From assembly GCA_022616575.1 (NCBI GenBank), contig JAKEEN010000010.1, forward strand, positions 1 through 6,271: DNA of 6,271 bases, written 5' to 3'. This DNA is from Flammeovirgaceae bacterium (GTDB lineage Bacteria; Bacteroidota; Bacteroidia; Cytophagales; Cyclobacteriaceae). Each line of letters begins with the position of its first letter. Positions within the stretch are counted from its first letter, which is position 1. This document shows positions 1 through 6,271 of the stretch, piece by piece. The notes below the pieces were generated by a model. That model worked only from the letters and a program-made list of their open reading frames with translations. It made no database searches and was not told the origin of the DNA. The translations under genes and the position numbers were made by a program.

Positions 1-149
1 AGGTAGGCTTTATCCAACTCAGACTTGAGCACCACATAGTTATCTACCTTGGCAATAATTTCATCTACAACAAATCCTTGTTGTGTTTCCTGCGCTTTTG
101 CAAGCAAAACCGCTGTTAACACTAAAATGGTAATCAAAACTTTTCTCAT
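1..149 (-). CDS. SurA-like periplasmic peptidylprolyl isomerase, N-terminal fragment (runs off the left edge)
   Basis: Only the first 49 codons are in the window and the rest lies beyond base 1. The ATG is at 147-149. Residues 1-19 form a typical Sec signal peptide: basic start MRK, a hydrophobic core of about 13 residues, and an AKA site before Q20. The mature part reads VDEIIAKVDNYVVLKSELD, which matches the start of the SurA N-terminal chaperone domain, where a 'vD.IvAvVn..vIl.sEl' pattern is standard. Family members act in the periplasm as chaperones or prolyl isomerases for outer-membrane and secreted proteins. The start codon lies 4 bp after the stop of the upstream lipoprotein gene, so the two are almost certainly co-transcribed. 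Whether it carries parvulin domains cannot be seen here. The SurA-family call is fairly secure; the exact role is inferred. Confidence 0.85.
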   Translation of the reverse strand, partial: MRKVLITILVLTAVLLAKAQETQQGFVVDEIIAKVDNYVVLKSELDKAY

Positions 150-153
150 ACAC

Positions 154-1056
154 TTATCGATAAATCTCAAATTCTTTTTCTTTAATAGCCCTGTTATACA
201 CATCATCGTCCAGTTGTTTGGCCAGTTCAACCTTTCGCTTATTTAAAATGATATTCACTATATCATCGCGCACAAAGTCGATCGGGGATACATTATCTGA
301 AATCCGGTAATCTTCTACTTTCAAAAAGTATAAATAGGCAGCATCTTCCGTTTCATGATATGGGTTCGACCGAAGAAATTGAATCTTGTTGGGGATTTCA
401 ACCAACGGAGAATTTTTTACTAATTCATCAAAGGCAATCCATGTTGAATCTGACAAATGATGGGCGGCTGAAAAACTCAAACAATACGATTTCAACTCGC
501 GAACATCTTTTTCCTTTTCAGAAAAAATCAGGTTCTTAATCTTGTTTGTACGAGGTGCATTCTTTGGTACTTTGATAAATGTTGCGCGCACAATGTTCTG
601 TTTCAGCACAAAGTTATCGAGATTCTCTTTGTAGTAGCTTTCAATTTCTTTTGCCGTTATGGCCGTATCCAGGTTTTGCTGGATGTAATATTCCTGAAAC
701 TGATAGGCTATTAAACTGTATCGGTAATCAAGAATTTTACGCTCAACTTCTGCTTCATTGATATTGATATTGCGGGTAGCTTCTTGTATTAATACCTGCT
801 TGCGGATCCAACTGTCAATGTACGTTTCTACCCGCATTGTGCTATCTTCTCTGCTGATGTCCTTGGCTACAAATCCTTCCAACTCATCTTTGTATAAATA
901 CGCATTGTTTACACGGGCCACCGGCTTGCGAACATCCCCTTCAGGTTGTTGTTTTCGCTTGATTAAATCACAGCTACTTAGCAAACACACGCCTGCCGAT
1001 GCTATGAGCATCTTATTTAACAAGCTTCTGAAGAATATAGCGTTTGCCTTTTTCAT
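154..1056 (-). CDS. SurA/PpiC-related lipoprotein, second gene of the foldase cluster
   Basis: This is a 300-residue predicted lipoprotein. The N-terminus has a basic stretch (MKK, R10, K15), a hydrophobic run at 16-28 and a lipobox LLSSC ending at Cys29, followed by Asp30. The mature chain starts with VARVNNAYLYKDELEGF (about 46-62), a pattern shared with SurA N-terminal domains ('vA.Vn...l...el'). Charged helices follow, including a Q-, Y- and E-rich one around 115-145. A parvulin-like beta strand (IVRATFIKVP, about 153-162) and a late strand (AYLYFLKVEDYR) suggest a remnant of the isomerase fold. The GxHxxK-type motifs seen in the gene upstream are absent, so catalytic activity is doubtful and a chaperone or scaffold role is more likely. 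It probably faces the periplasm, since no acidic surface-export cluster follows the Cys. The start is uncertain: ATG at 1056 gives the best signal peptide, but an in-frame ATG at 1011 (Met16) lies just after the upstream frame's TAA. Confidence 0.8.
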   Translation of the reverse strand: MKKANAIFFRSLLNKMLIASAGVCLLSSCDLIKRKQQPEGDVRKPVARVNNAYLYKDELEGFVAKDISREDSTMRVETYIDSWIRKQVLIQEATRNININEAEVERKILDYRYSLIAYQFQEYYIQQNLDTAITAKEIESYYKENLDNFVLKQNIVRATFIKVPKNAPRTNKIKNLIFSEKEKDVRELKSYCLSFSAAHHLSDSTWIAFDELVKNSPLVEIPNKIQFLRSNPYHETEDAAYLYFLKVEDYRISDNVSPIDFVRDDIVNIILNKRKVELAKQLDDDVYNRAIKEKEFEIYR

Positions 1057-1318
1057 TAACTTTTACTGCGTATTTGCGGCTTAGGGCTGCGAGCCAGTTT
1101 TTCTCTAATTCACCCTGATAATCTGAGATAACAGCAGCCCGTGCTTCCTGAAACGACTTGGCGCCAGGCGGTAGTATCTCCAAAATTTGCGCAAGGTAAT
1201 ATATTCCGTTGTTTTCAGCTGTAAAAACACCCTTTTGCCAGGGTATTTTTGAAAATAGAATCCGGTAGATTTTCTCAAAAATTCCCTCTTCGCGTTTTAA
1301 TTGTTTTTTATATATGGC
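1013..1318 (-). pseudogene. In-frame C-terminal continuation of the two-parvulin PPIase after the TAG
   Basis: After the TAG at 1319-1321 the same frame stays open for 101 codons, to a TAA at 1013-1015. It begins AIYKKQLKREEGIF, passes through GVFTAENNGIYYLAQILEIL and PPGAKSFQEARAAVISDYQ, and includes LEKNWLAALSRKYAVKVNE. A '...yYl..vlevlpP..K.feEAR..vi.dYQ..LEk.Wl..L..KY.v.v' ending is what I recall for full-length Bacteroidota PPIases of this type, so this looks like the missing C-terminus. It has no ATG or GTG codon and only one TTG, so it is not a free-standing gene. Including it gives a frame of 649 codons (one of them TAG) plus the stop, over 1013-2962. The restored gene would overlap the lipoprotein gene by 44 bp if that gene starts at 1056. 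A nonsense mutation, a base-call error or readthrough could all explain it. Confidence 0.85.
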
Positions 1319-2962
1319 CTACTCAATCTCCCCTGTATTAGAATTGCTAATCCAACTTTCGAGGGACTGAATTACATTCTTATCAGCAGCGTTAAAAACA
1401 ACGGCCTTTACACGCTCTTCCGCCTTGTATTTACCCGCGTGTGCTTCGAAAAATTTGACCTGCCCCAGCGTATCCTCAGAGGCTTTATTCCAAACCTCCT
1501 TCTCCATGATTTCAAATAAAAGAATGCCTTCGTAGTATTCATTCAGCAAATAAGAATAATCGGGATTAGCGGCTATGATTTTTTCTTCCAATGCTTCGTA
1601 CAGTTTTTCATCCGTAAATAACTGATACAGTTGATTCATATACGGCTCCGGTTTCTGAGTGTTGGAACGTTGATTCTTCCCTACATAATAAAAAAAATCT
1701 TCTGCTGTTATCTTTTTGCCGGCCATAGTAAAGAGCTCTTCTTTTCCATTGATTGACAATGGCCTCTTCCACTTCCCTTTTGTTAAAGAAGTATCTGCTG
1801 TTGCTAAGACTTTTTTCTTTGTCTCTTCTATTTCGGTAAACTGAAAATCATTCTTTAATTTTTTTATAGCAGCATTTTTTGAAATCTGCATGCGCTCATC
1901 GCGGGTAACTCTTCCCTTTAATGAAGTTGAAAGTTCCTGTAAGCTTGGCAGCGGAATTTTTTTCTCTAGTCTTACGATATGCCAACCATAGGCAGTTTGA
2001 AATGGATCAGAAACATCCCCGGTATTTTCTAAGGCAAAAGCTGCTTTTTCAAATTCAGGCACAGAGGCCATGGCCCCGACACCAAATGGTCGCAATCGTC
2101 CTCCACTGTTTTTTGAGTTTTGATCTTCCGAGTATTGCTTGCACAATTCATCCCAGGCAACCCCGCCCTTTAACTGTTCATAAATTTCAAAGGCAAGATT
2201 TTTGGCAGCACTTATTTCCCGTTCCTTACCGAATCGAATCATCATGTGCGATACCTCTACTTCACCACGTGCTGGTTTACGATCGTCAACTTTTATAAGA
2301 TGATAACCAAAGCGTGTGCGTACGGGGTTTGAAATCTCGCCCACTTGTGTTGAATAAGCAGCTGTCTCAAATGGGTAAACCATCTGCATGGCCGTAAAAT
2401 AACCAAGGCTTCCTAAGTTGGATTTTGCAGAAGGGTCTTCCGAGTTTTCGGAAGATAGTTTTCCAAAGTCTTCACCTGAAATTGCGCGTTTACGTAACTC
2501 CAGCATTTTGTTAAATACTTTTAATGTGTCTTCGGGCGAAGCATCGGGTTTACAGTTCAGGAGTATATGCGAAGCTTTTATTTCTTCCGTTAACCGCTTA
2601 TAGGTAAGTGTAACAAGACTGTCAGCCAGTTTTGAATCCGGCAGGTATGGTTTTCTTAGTTCTTCACGATACCCACTAAACTCCTTTTTAAAGGAAGCGC
2701 TTGTATCAAGTCCGCGGTGTCTAGCTTCTTCGACTTTGAGTTTGAACTTGATGAACAAATCGAGGTATTCATTTATTTTTTGCTCAGTGAATTCCTCGGG
2801 TTTATTTTGATTGCTCTTAGTGTACAGATAAATAAACTCATCAGCAGAAACTGGTCTCTTATTAATGGTAAAAAGATTGATGGTCTTTGGTTGTTTTTTC
2901 TTTTGGGCAAAACCGGTGGTACTTAAAGAAAATGCAACCAGGATAAACAAGGCTTTCTTCAT
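1319..2962 (-). CDS. Periplasmic peptidylprolyl isomerase with two parvulin (PpiC) domains, ending at a premature TAG
   Basis: The called frame is 547 residues. Residues 1-19 are a Sec signal peptide (MKK, hydrophobic core, TGFA before Q20). A SurA-like N-terminal region follows (about 28-125), with the 'F.INkrpVsadEF.YLY' start typical of Bacteroidota foldases. Parvulin domain 1 spans about 128-228, opening with KASHILL and closing with GYHLIKVDD. Parvulin domain 2 spans about 233-335, opening with VEVSHMMIRF and closing with GWHIVRLEKK. From about 340 on there is a helical C-terminal region. The protein should catalyse prolyl cis/trans isomerisation and assist folding of secreted or outer-membrane proteins in the periplasm. 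It begins 22 bp after the RsbW-like gene and so probably shares its transcript. The stop is odd: the same frame continues for 101 codons of plausible coding sequence (see the next entry), so this product is probably truncated by about 100 residues. The start at 2960-2962 is well fixed by the signal peptide. Confidence 0.9.
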   Translation of the reverse strand: MKKALFILVAFSLSTTGFAQKKKQPKTINLFTINKRPVSADEFIYLYTKSNQNKPEEFTEQKINEYLDLFIKFKLKVEEARHRGLDTSASFKKEFSGYREELRKPYLPDSKLADSLVTLTYKRLTEEIKASHILLNCKPDASPEDTLKVFNKMLELRKRAISGEDFGKLSSENSEDPSAKSNLGSLGYFTAMQMVYPFETAAYSTQVGEISNPVRTRFGYHLIKVDDRKPARGEVEVSHMMIRFGKEREISAAKNLAFEIYEQLKGGVAWDELCKQYSEDQNSKNSGGRLRPFGVGAMASVPEFEKAAFALENTGDVSDPFQTAYGWHIVRLEKKIPLPSLQELSTSLKGRVTRDERMQISKNAAIKKLKNDFQFTEIEETKKKVLATADTSLTKGKWKRPLSINGKEELFTMAGKKITAEDFFYYVGKNQRSNTQKPEPYMNQLYQLFTDEKLYEALEEKIIAANPDYSYLLNEYYEGILLFEIMEKEVWNKASEDTLGQVKFFEAHAGKYKAEERVKAVVFNAADKNVIQSLESWISNSNTGEIE

Positions 2963-2984
2963 ACTAACAGCGTGAATTTTGATT

Positions 2985-3404
2985 TTAATTGAAACTTACT
3001 TTTTTTACGAGGCGACAAACGGTTTTGTCTTTGTGATGTTCGTATTCGATTTTATCCATAATGGATTTAATCAGGCGAATGCCAAGGCCTCCTTTTCGTT
3101 TTTCGTGTATTAAATTATCAAGTCCGGGTTCAGAAAATTCATTGATGTCGAATACTGTGCCATCATCTACAATCTCAAACACAATGGGCGATCCTTTCTT
3201 AACATCAATATGTAATTCAAAAAGATCATCCGGGTTGCAATGATGCGCATGTATCATCAGGTTTGAGCACATTTCGTCTAATGCCAGTACCAACTCACTG
3301 ATTTGTAAATCAGGCACACCGTTCGTTTTCAGAGAAATGCGTATGAAATCCCTTAACCCCTTCAGGTTTTCGATGCTGCATCCAACTTTATACGTGTAAT
3401 TCAT
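2985..3404 (-). CDS. RsbW/SpoIIAB-like serine kinase (GHKL ATPase, anti-sigma-factor type)
   Basis: A 139-residue single-domain protein of the HATPase_c_2 family, of usual RsbW length. The nucleotide-binding motifs are intact: an N-box LALDEMCSNLMIHAH at about 40-54 (Glu44, Asn48, His52), a G1 box VDDG at 79-82, and a G2 box KGGLGIRLIKSIMD at 104-117. By family knowledge it should bind ATP, phosphorylate the cognate STAS protein on Ser or Thr, and hold or release a partner protein depending on that state. Its ATG overlaps the TGA of the STAS gene (ATGA at 3401-3404), which implies translational coupling and near-equal synthesis of the two. The normal partner of such kinases is a sigma factor, but none is encoded in the window, so the output target is unknown. 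It could control a sigma factor elsewhere or a non-sigma partner. Confidence 0.9.
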   Translation of the reverse strand: MNYTYKVGCSIENLKGLRDFIRISLKTNGVPDLQISELVLALDEMCSNLMIHAHHCNPDDLFELHIDVKKGSPIVFEIVDDGTVFDINEFSEPGLDNLIHEKRKGGLGIRLIKSIMDKIEYEHHKDKTVCRLVKKVSFN

Positions 3405-3739
3405 CCCGCAATCTTCTTAGCCTCTTCCTTATTTTTTACAATGTTGAGCAACTCATTGAGCCCCAATATCTGAAACGTATTCGCCACTTTTTCGCTCATG
3501 CCAAAGAGCACCATTTTTATATTTTTCTCTTTGAACTCTTCGATGTATGACATAAACACGCCCAGACCCGCAGACGAAATGTATTCGAGTGCTGAGCAGT
3601 CAATCAATATTTTGGTGAACCCATCACCCACACTTTTGGCAATCGCCAAATCCAGTTCGATTGAGGAGCTCGCATCAATTTCACCTACGGGGGCTAGTAC
3701 ATCGACTCCATTTTCCTGCATTCTTTTGATCTGGATCAT
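3401..3739 (-). CDS. STAS-domain anti-anti-sigma-factor-like protein (RsbV/SpoIIAA family)
   Basis: A 112-residue single STAS domain, the usual length for this family. The N-terminal strand pair VDVLAPVGEIDASSS (about 12-26) corresponds to the 'v.vl.l.GelD..t' signature. The central motif IDCSALEYISSAGLGVF (46-62) holds the phosphoacceptor site: by alignment with SpoIIAA and RsbV, Ser56 is the most likely phosphorylated residue, with Ser55 next to it. In family members the unphosphorylated form binds the kinase and frees its captive partner, while the kinase inactivates the STAS protein by phosphorylation and the PP2C phosphatase reactivates it. Both cognate enzymes are encoded next to it. 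It lies 55 bp downstream of the phosphatase gene and overlaps the kinase gene by 4 bp. The ATG at 3737-3739 gives a complete first strand. No Shine-Dalgarno is visible; the upstream region is A/T-rich, which is normal for the phylum. Confidence 0.92.
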   Translation of the reverse strand: MIQIKRMQENGVDVLAPVGEIDASSSIELDLAIAKSVGDGFTKILIDCSALEYISSAGLGVFMSYIEEFKEKNIKMVLFGMSEKVANTFQILGLNELLNIVKNKEEAKKIAG

Positions 3740-3794
3740 GAATTTTTAACGGTTTTAATCATTTAATGTTCTGTGCATATCCGGCTTGCGCCTT

Positions 3795-5855
3795 CTATTT
3801 AAATTTTACAATCATGGTGGTGTAATCGTCATTGATATTATCACCGCCTGAAAACTCATACAATTTGCTCACCAGATCTTCCTGAATAAACTTAGGATCA
3901 TCAGCATGGTTCTTTTTTAATACTTCTGCCAACCGATCATATCCGAATTGTTCGCCTTTTTCATTGGCCGCTTCAGTAATTCCATCTGTGTACAGCAACA
4001 TCACATCGCCAGACTTATATTCAAAGCTGTAAGATTGAATGAAATTGCTATAACTTTTGTTTCTCACCATTCCCAACGCAATTCCTTTATCTTCAAAAAA
4101 TTCTGCTTTGGTTTCAGCGCTTCGATAAAACAGCACCGGACAGTGGCCGGCACGTGCATAGCGAACTTTCTTTTCTTTTGTATCAATCAAAAAGAAAATG
4201 GCAGAGATAAACGAACCTCTTTCTAAACAGTAAATCAATGCCTGGTTGGCGCGCTGCATAAACACATTGGGCTCAATACAGTTTTGTGCAAGACTGTGAA
4301 AGATTCCTTTCATCTGCGACATGTGGAACGCTGCTGTTGTGCCTTTTCCGGAAACGTCAGCAATAATAAGGGCTACTTCTGTTTCACTAATACGAAGGGT
4401 GTCATAGTAATCACCTCCCACTTCATCAGCCGATTCAGAGAACGCAGCAATTTCAAAATCCAAATCTTTCTCCAGCACATCGGGGAGTAAACTCTTCTGC
4501 ACCATCTTGGCAATTTTGAGCTCCTCTTTGTATCGCTCGCTTTGGATGGCCTCCTCCATCAATCTGAAGTTCTCGATGGAAATACCGGCTTGGTTGGCAA
4601 ACGTAGAGACGATTTTGGTCATCTCTTTATTGAATCCTTCAGGCAATTCTTTTAACAAGGCCAAATTCCCGATATTTTCGCCTTTCACGTAAATCGGGAA
4701 AGCAAGAATTGAGCGAAAGCGTAAGCCACGTAAAGAGCTTAAAAGTTTAGATAGGTTTTTCGTTTTGTCGCTCCCCTGATCAAGGATACCTTTCACCTGT
4801 TTGTTTTTCAGGTGATCGATAATGTCGTGGGCTTCTTTCTCCGTTATTTTATAGGTAAACAATTTTTGGGTATGTCCGGTTTCATGAATCTCTAACCAGG
4901 CAGCATCAGCAAAAACGGTGCTTACAGATGTCTCCAATAAAATTTTATAAACGCTTTCTTCGCTCTGTTCAGTTTGAATGGACTGACTGATCCGCTGAAA
5001 GTTCACTACCTCTTCCAGTTTCTGTTCAAACACAGAGCTTGTCGGCAGGTTGAATAAGATTACGAGGAATGAAAAAATACTGTAGATCGTTACAAACGTC
5101 ATGGTCGCCACAAAGAAGATGTGAAGGCGATGGTCAACAATGTTTGTAGCTTCTCCCGAGATAACATTTACCTGCGTGTAAATAGAATACAAGCCGTAGA
5201 ATAGATAGAACAGAGTAAGAAGCAGCAGTAATAAACTCGTCCACTTCTGACGGAAGTTCAGGTAGGCTACCCACTTCATGTTACCTGAAAGGATAAGCGC
5301 TAAGACAATAATTCCACCCAAAATGATGTTGTACAGCGACTCAACAAAAGGTAAGCTAAACGAATTATACAGAAGTGAGATGAGCAATGTGTACTCAAAA
5401 AATGTCCACAACCGAATCAGCCATTTTGACTTTTGATACAAAATCAATCGCTTCCATGCAGTGAATGAAGCGATCAGAAAAGCAATCATCAACCCCAGGT
5501 TGATCAGGTAGTTAGTCTCCAGGTAAAAAACATTGGTCGTTAGTTTTGTTGTGCCAAGAATATACTCCAACAGGCGAAGCACCAAGGAAATAACGGTGGC
5601 AACTAATCCGGTGGCAAAAACCCGCCACAACAAGTCAACTAAATTGAGTTGCTCATCGCGATCAATTTTGAGTTTGTAGTAATAAAACAGAGATAGTATG
5701 TAAAGGCTTAGAATGAACCCCGGAAGCCAAACCGGTGAATCGGGGCTAACATTATTGCGAATGCTAAACCTTACCGAAATATCAGTGAATAGCAAAGCCA
5801 GCCAGGTAATTACACCCAGCATAAATAAGAGACGGCTTAATGCTTTAGATCGCAC
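3795..5855 (-). CDS. Membrane-anchored GAF + PP2C (SpoIIE/RsbU-type) serine phosphatase
   Basis: A 686-residue sensor phosphatase. The first 270 residues carry about eight hydrophobic segments (roughly 10-28, 43-61, 74-98, 114-135, 150-168, 172-192, 205-226, 245-269). A GAF-like domain follows (about 285-430), then a helical linker with KIAKMVQKSLLP (448-459), typical just before SpoIIE domains. The PP2C domain covers about 468-686. Its metal-binding motifs are intact: GGDYYD (480-485, Asp482), IADVSGKG (498-505, Asp500), YTDGITEA (622-629, Asp624) and NDDYTT (675-680), plus the conserved RYARAGHCP stretch. It should dephosphorylate the STAS protein encoded just downstream, in response to a membrane signal or a GAF ligand, neither identifiable here. 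The start is a GTG at 5853-5855. No ATG lies upstream in this open frame, and the next in-frame ATG (codon 12) would remove the basic residues before the first membrane segment. The gene ends with TAG at 3795-3797, right where the domain normally ends. Confidence 0.93.
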   Translation of the reverse strand: MRSKALSRLLFMLGVITWLALLFTDISVRFSIRNNVSPDSPVWLPGFILSLYILSLFYYYKLKIDRDEQLNLVDLLWRVFATGLVATVISLVLRLLEYILGTTKLTTNVFYLETNYLINLGLMIAFLIASFTAWKRLILYQKSKWLIRLWTFFEYTLLISLLYNSFSLPFVESLYNIILGGIIVLALILSGNMKWVAYLNFRQKWTSLLLLLLTLFYLFYGLYSIYTQVNVISGEATNIVDHRLHIFFVATMTFVTIYSIFSFLVILFNLPTSSVFEQKLEEVVNFQRISQSIQTEQSEESVYKILLETSVSTVFADAAWLEIHETGHTQKLFTYKITEKEAHDIIDHLKNKQVKGILDQGSDKTKNLSKLLSSLRGLRFRSILAFPIYVKGENIGNLALLKELPEGFNKEMTKIVSTFANQAGISIENFRLMEEAIQSERYKEELKIAKMVQKSLLPDVLEKDLDFEIAAFSESADEVGGDYYDTLRISETEVALIIADVSGKGTTAAFHMSQMKGIFHSLAQNCIEPNVFMQRANQALIYCLERGSFISAIFFLIDTKEKKVRYARAGHCPVLFYRSAETKAEFFEDKGIALGMVRNKSYSNFIQSYSFEYKSGDVMLLYTDGITEAANEKGEQFGYDRLAEVLKKNHADDPKFIQEDLVSKLYEFSGGDNINDDYTTMIVKFK

Positions 5856-5880
5856 TTCTTGAGATTTGCTTAAATGGACT

Positions 5881-5908
5881 AAAAAAGCCAGTTATTCACA
5901 TAACTGGC
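5881..5908 (-). terminator. Rho-independent terminator of the T9SS-sorted protein gene
   Basis: A perfect 8-bp inverted repeat, GCCAGTTA (5887-5894) and TAACTGGC (5901-5908), encloses a 6-nt loop. On the minus strand the hairpin is followed directly by six T residues (5886-5881). The other strand has no T-tract after the hairpin, so it terminates only minus-strand transcription. It sits 54 bp after the stop of the sorting-domain gene and only 25 bp before the GTG of the phosphatase gene, separating the two transcripts or acting as an attenuator in the leader of the second. Confidence 0.88.
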
Positions 5909-5962
5909 CTGCAATAATAGGGAAAATTGAGGATTCTGTGACCTGAAACTAAGTCGCGAATC

Positions 5963-6271
5963 TTACCTGACCACGTTTAGTTTGCGGGTAAAGAAAGCAC
6001 TTGGACCCAGTTTTAAAATGTATACTCCTGCCTCCAACGGCTCATTAAATACAATCTCCTTCTCAATATAACCATCATTCAATTCTAGTGTCGTTTGGTA
6101 ACACTCTTTACCCAACTGGTCATATATTAAAAGGTTAATTGGCTTAGTATTTTCGTCACCATTGATTTTTACCCTAAGACTCTTGCCATCAAATGGATTA
6201 GGATAAACATTTAGAAAAACACCGTTGAATGTTACGGGCACCATCCAGGATTCGGTTTTGCCATCAAAATC
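5963..6271 (-). CDS. C-terminal part of a secreted protein with a T9SS type A sorting domain (start beyond the right edge)
   Basis: The frame is open to base 6271, so the 102 visible residues are the end of a longer protein. An internal Met at 6244 is not a credible start, because the coding frame continues upstream of it (DFDGKTESW). The visible part is a classic Por secretion-system tail: VYPNPF at 22-27, a strand pair with INLLIYDQLGKE at 45-56, LEAGVYILKL at 79-88, and a terminal TRKLNVVR with the conserved Lys. In Bacteroidota this roughly 80-residue beta-sandwich directs proteins through the outer membrane by the type IX system and is then normally cleaved by a sortase-like enzyme. The passenger domain, and hence the function, cannot be seen. 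The gene ends with TAA and its own terminator, so it is not obviously in the same operon as the signalling genes. Confidence 0.92.
   Translation of the reverse strand, partial: DFDGKTESWMVPVTFNGVFLNVYPNPFDGKSLRVKINGDENTKPINLLIYDQLGKECYQTTLELNDGYIEKEIVFNEPLEAGVYILKLGPSAFFTRKLNVVR

Noticed and set aside
758..1084. Plus-strand open frame of 108 codons opposite the lipoprotein gene
   Set aside because: It is antisense to a well-supported coding frame with lipobox and SurA-like features, has no recognisable domain, and its composition is that of a shadow frame.
1319..1321. TAG read as pyrrolysine or as a reassigned sense codon
   Set aside because: Pyrrolysine use is not expected in Bacteroidota, no pyl genes are visible, and the phosphatase gene here ends at a TAG exactly at its natural domain end.
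1921..2298. Plus-strand open frame of 125 codons opposite the parvulin domains
   Set aside because: The opposite strand encodes two clear parvulin domains. This frame shows no motif, signal peptide or start context of its own.
2963..2984. Separate promoter for the foldase genes in the gap after the kinase gene
   Set aside because: The gap is only 22 bp and shows no -7 or -33 like element. A promoter inside the kinase gene cannot be excluded, but nothing in the sequence supports one.
3740..3794. Promoter or terminator between the phosphatase and STAS genes
   Set aside because: Only a 3-bp GGC/GCC stem with a GCAA loop is present, without a T-tract, and no TAnnTTTG-like element was found, so neither can be supported.
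5963..6244. Small stand-alone 93-residue protein starting at the ATG at 6244
   Set aside because: The frame continues open to the window edge, and the product is a C-terminal sorting domain, which never stands alone as a functional protein.

Overview
The window comes from a Bacteroidota genome, most likely the order Cytophagales or a relative. The phylum call rests on a type IX secretion (T9SS) C-terminal sorting domain, a tandem set of SurA/PpiC-type periplasmic foldases in an arrangement familiar from this phylum, and A-rich start regions without clear Shine-Dalgarno sequences. The order-level guess is weak. Every supported gene lies on the minus strand, so the window reads from its right end to its left.

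Right end (5963-6271): the last 102 codons of a secreted protein ending in a type A T9SS sorting domain; its start lies outside the window. A strong intrinsic terminator (5881-5908) closes this gene. Centre (2985-5855): a complete partner-switching signalling cassette. It consists of a membrane-anchored GAF plus PP2C/SpoIIE phosphatase (RsbU-like), a STAS anti-anti-sigma-like protein (RsbV-like) and a GHKL serine kinase (RsbW-like). The last two overlap by 4 nt. No sigma factor or other obvious output gene is in the window.

Left part (1-2962): 22 bp after the kinase gene a run of three foldase-like genes begins. They are a two-parvulin-domain periplasmic PPIase, a SurA-like lipoprotein without a recognisable catalytic core, and the start of a third SurA-like protein with a signal peptide. 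Spacing is tight throughout (22 bp, an overlap, 4 bp), so signalling cassette and foldases are plausibly one transcription unit. An inferred reading is that the partner switch senses a membrane or cytoplasmic condition and is expressed together with envelope-folding capacity.

The most notable observation is an in-frame TAG codon at 1319-1321 in the first PPIase gene. After it the same frame stays open for 101 codons, to a TAA at 1013-1015. That stretch has no ATG or GTG and reads like the normal C-terminus of this family. The gene is therefore either a full-length gene of about 649 codons interrupted by a nonsense change, a sequencing error, or a case of stop-codon readthrough. TAG is used as an apparently genuine stop by the phosphatase gene in the same window, which argues against genome-wide reassignment. 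No mobile elements, CRISPR arrays, tRNA or rRNA genes were seen, and no gene-free stretch exceeds about 110 bp once the interrupted PPIase frame is counted.
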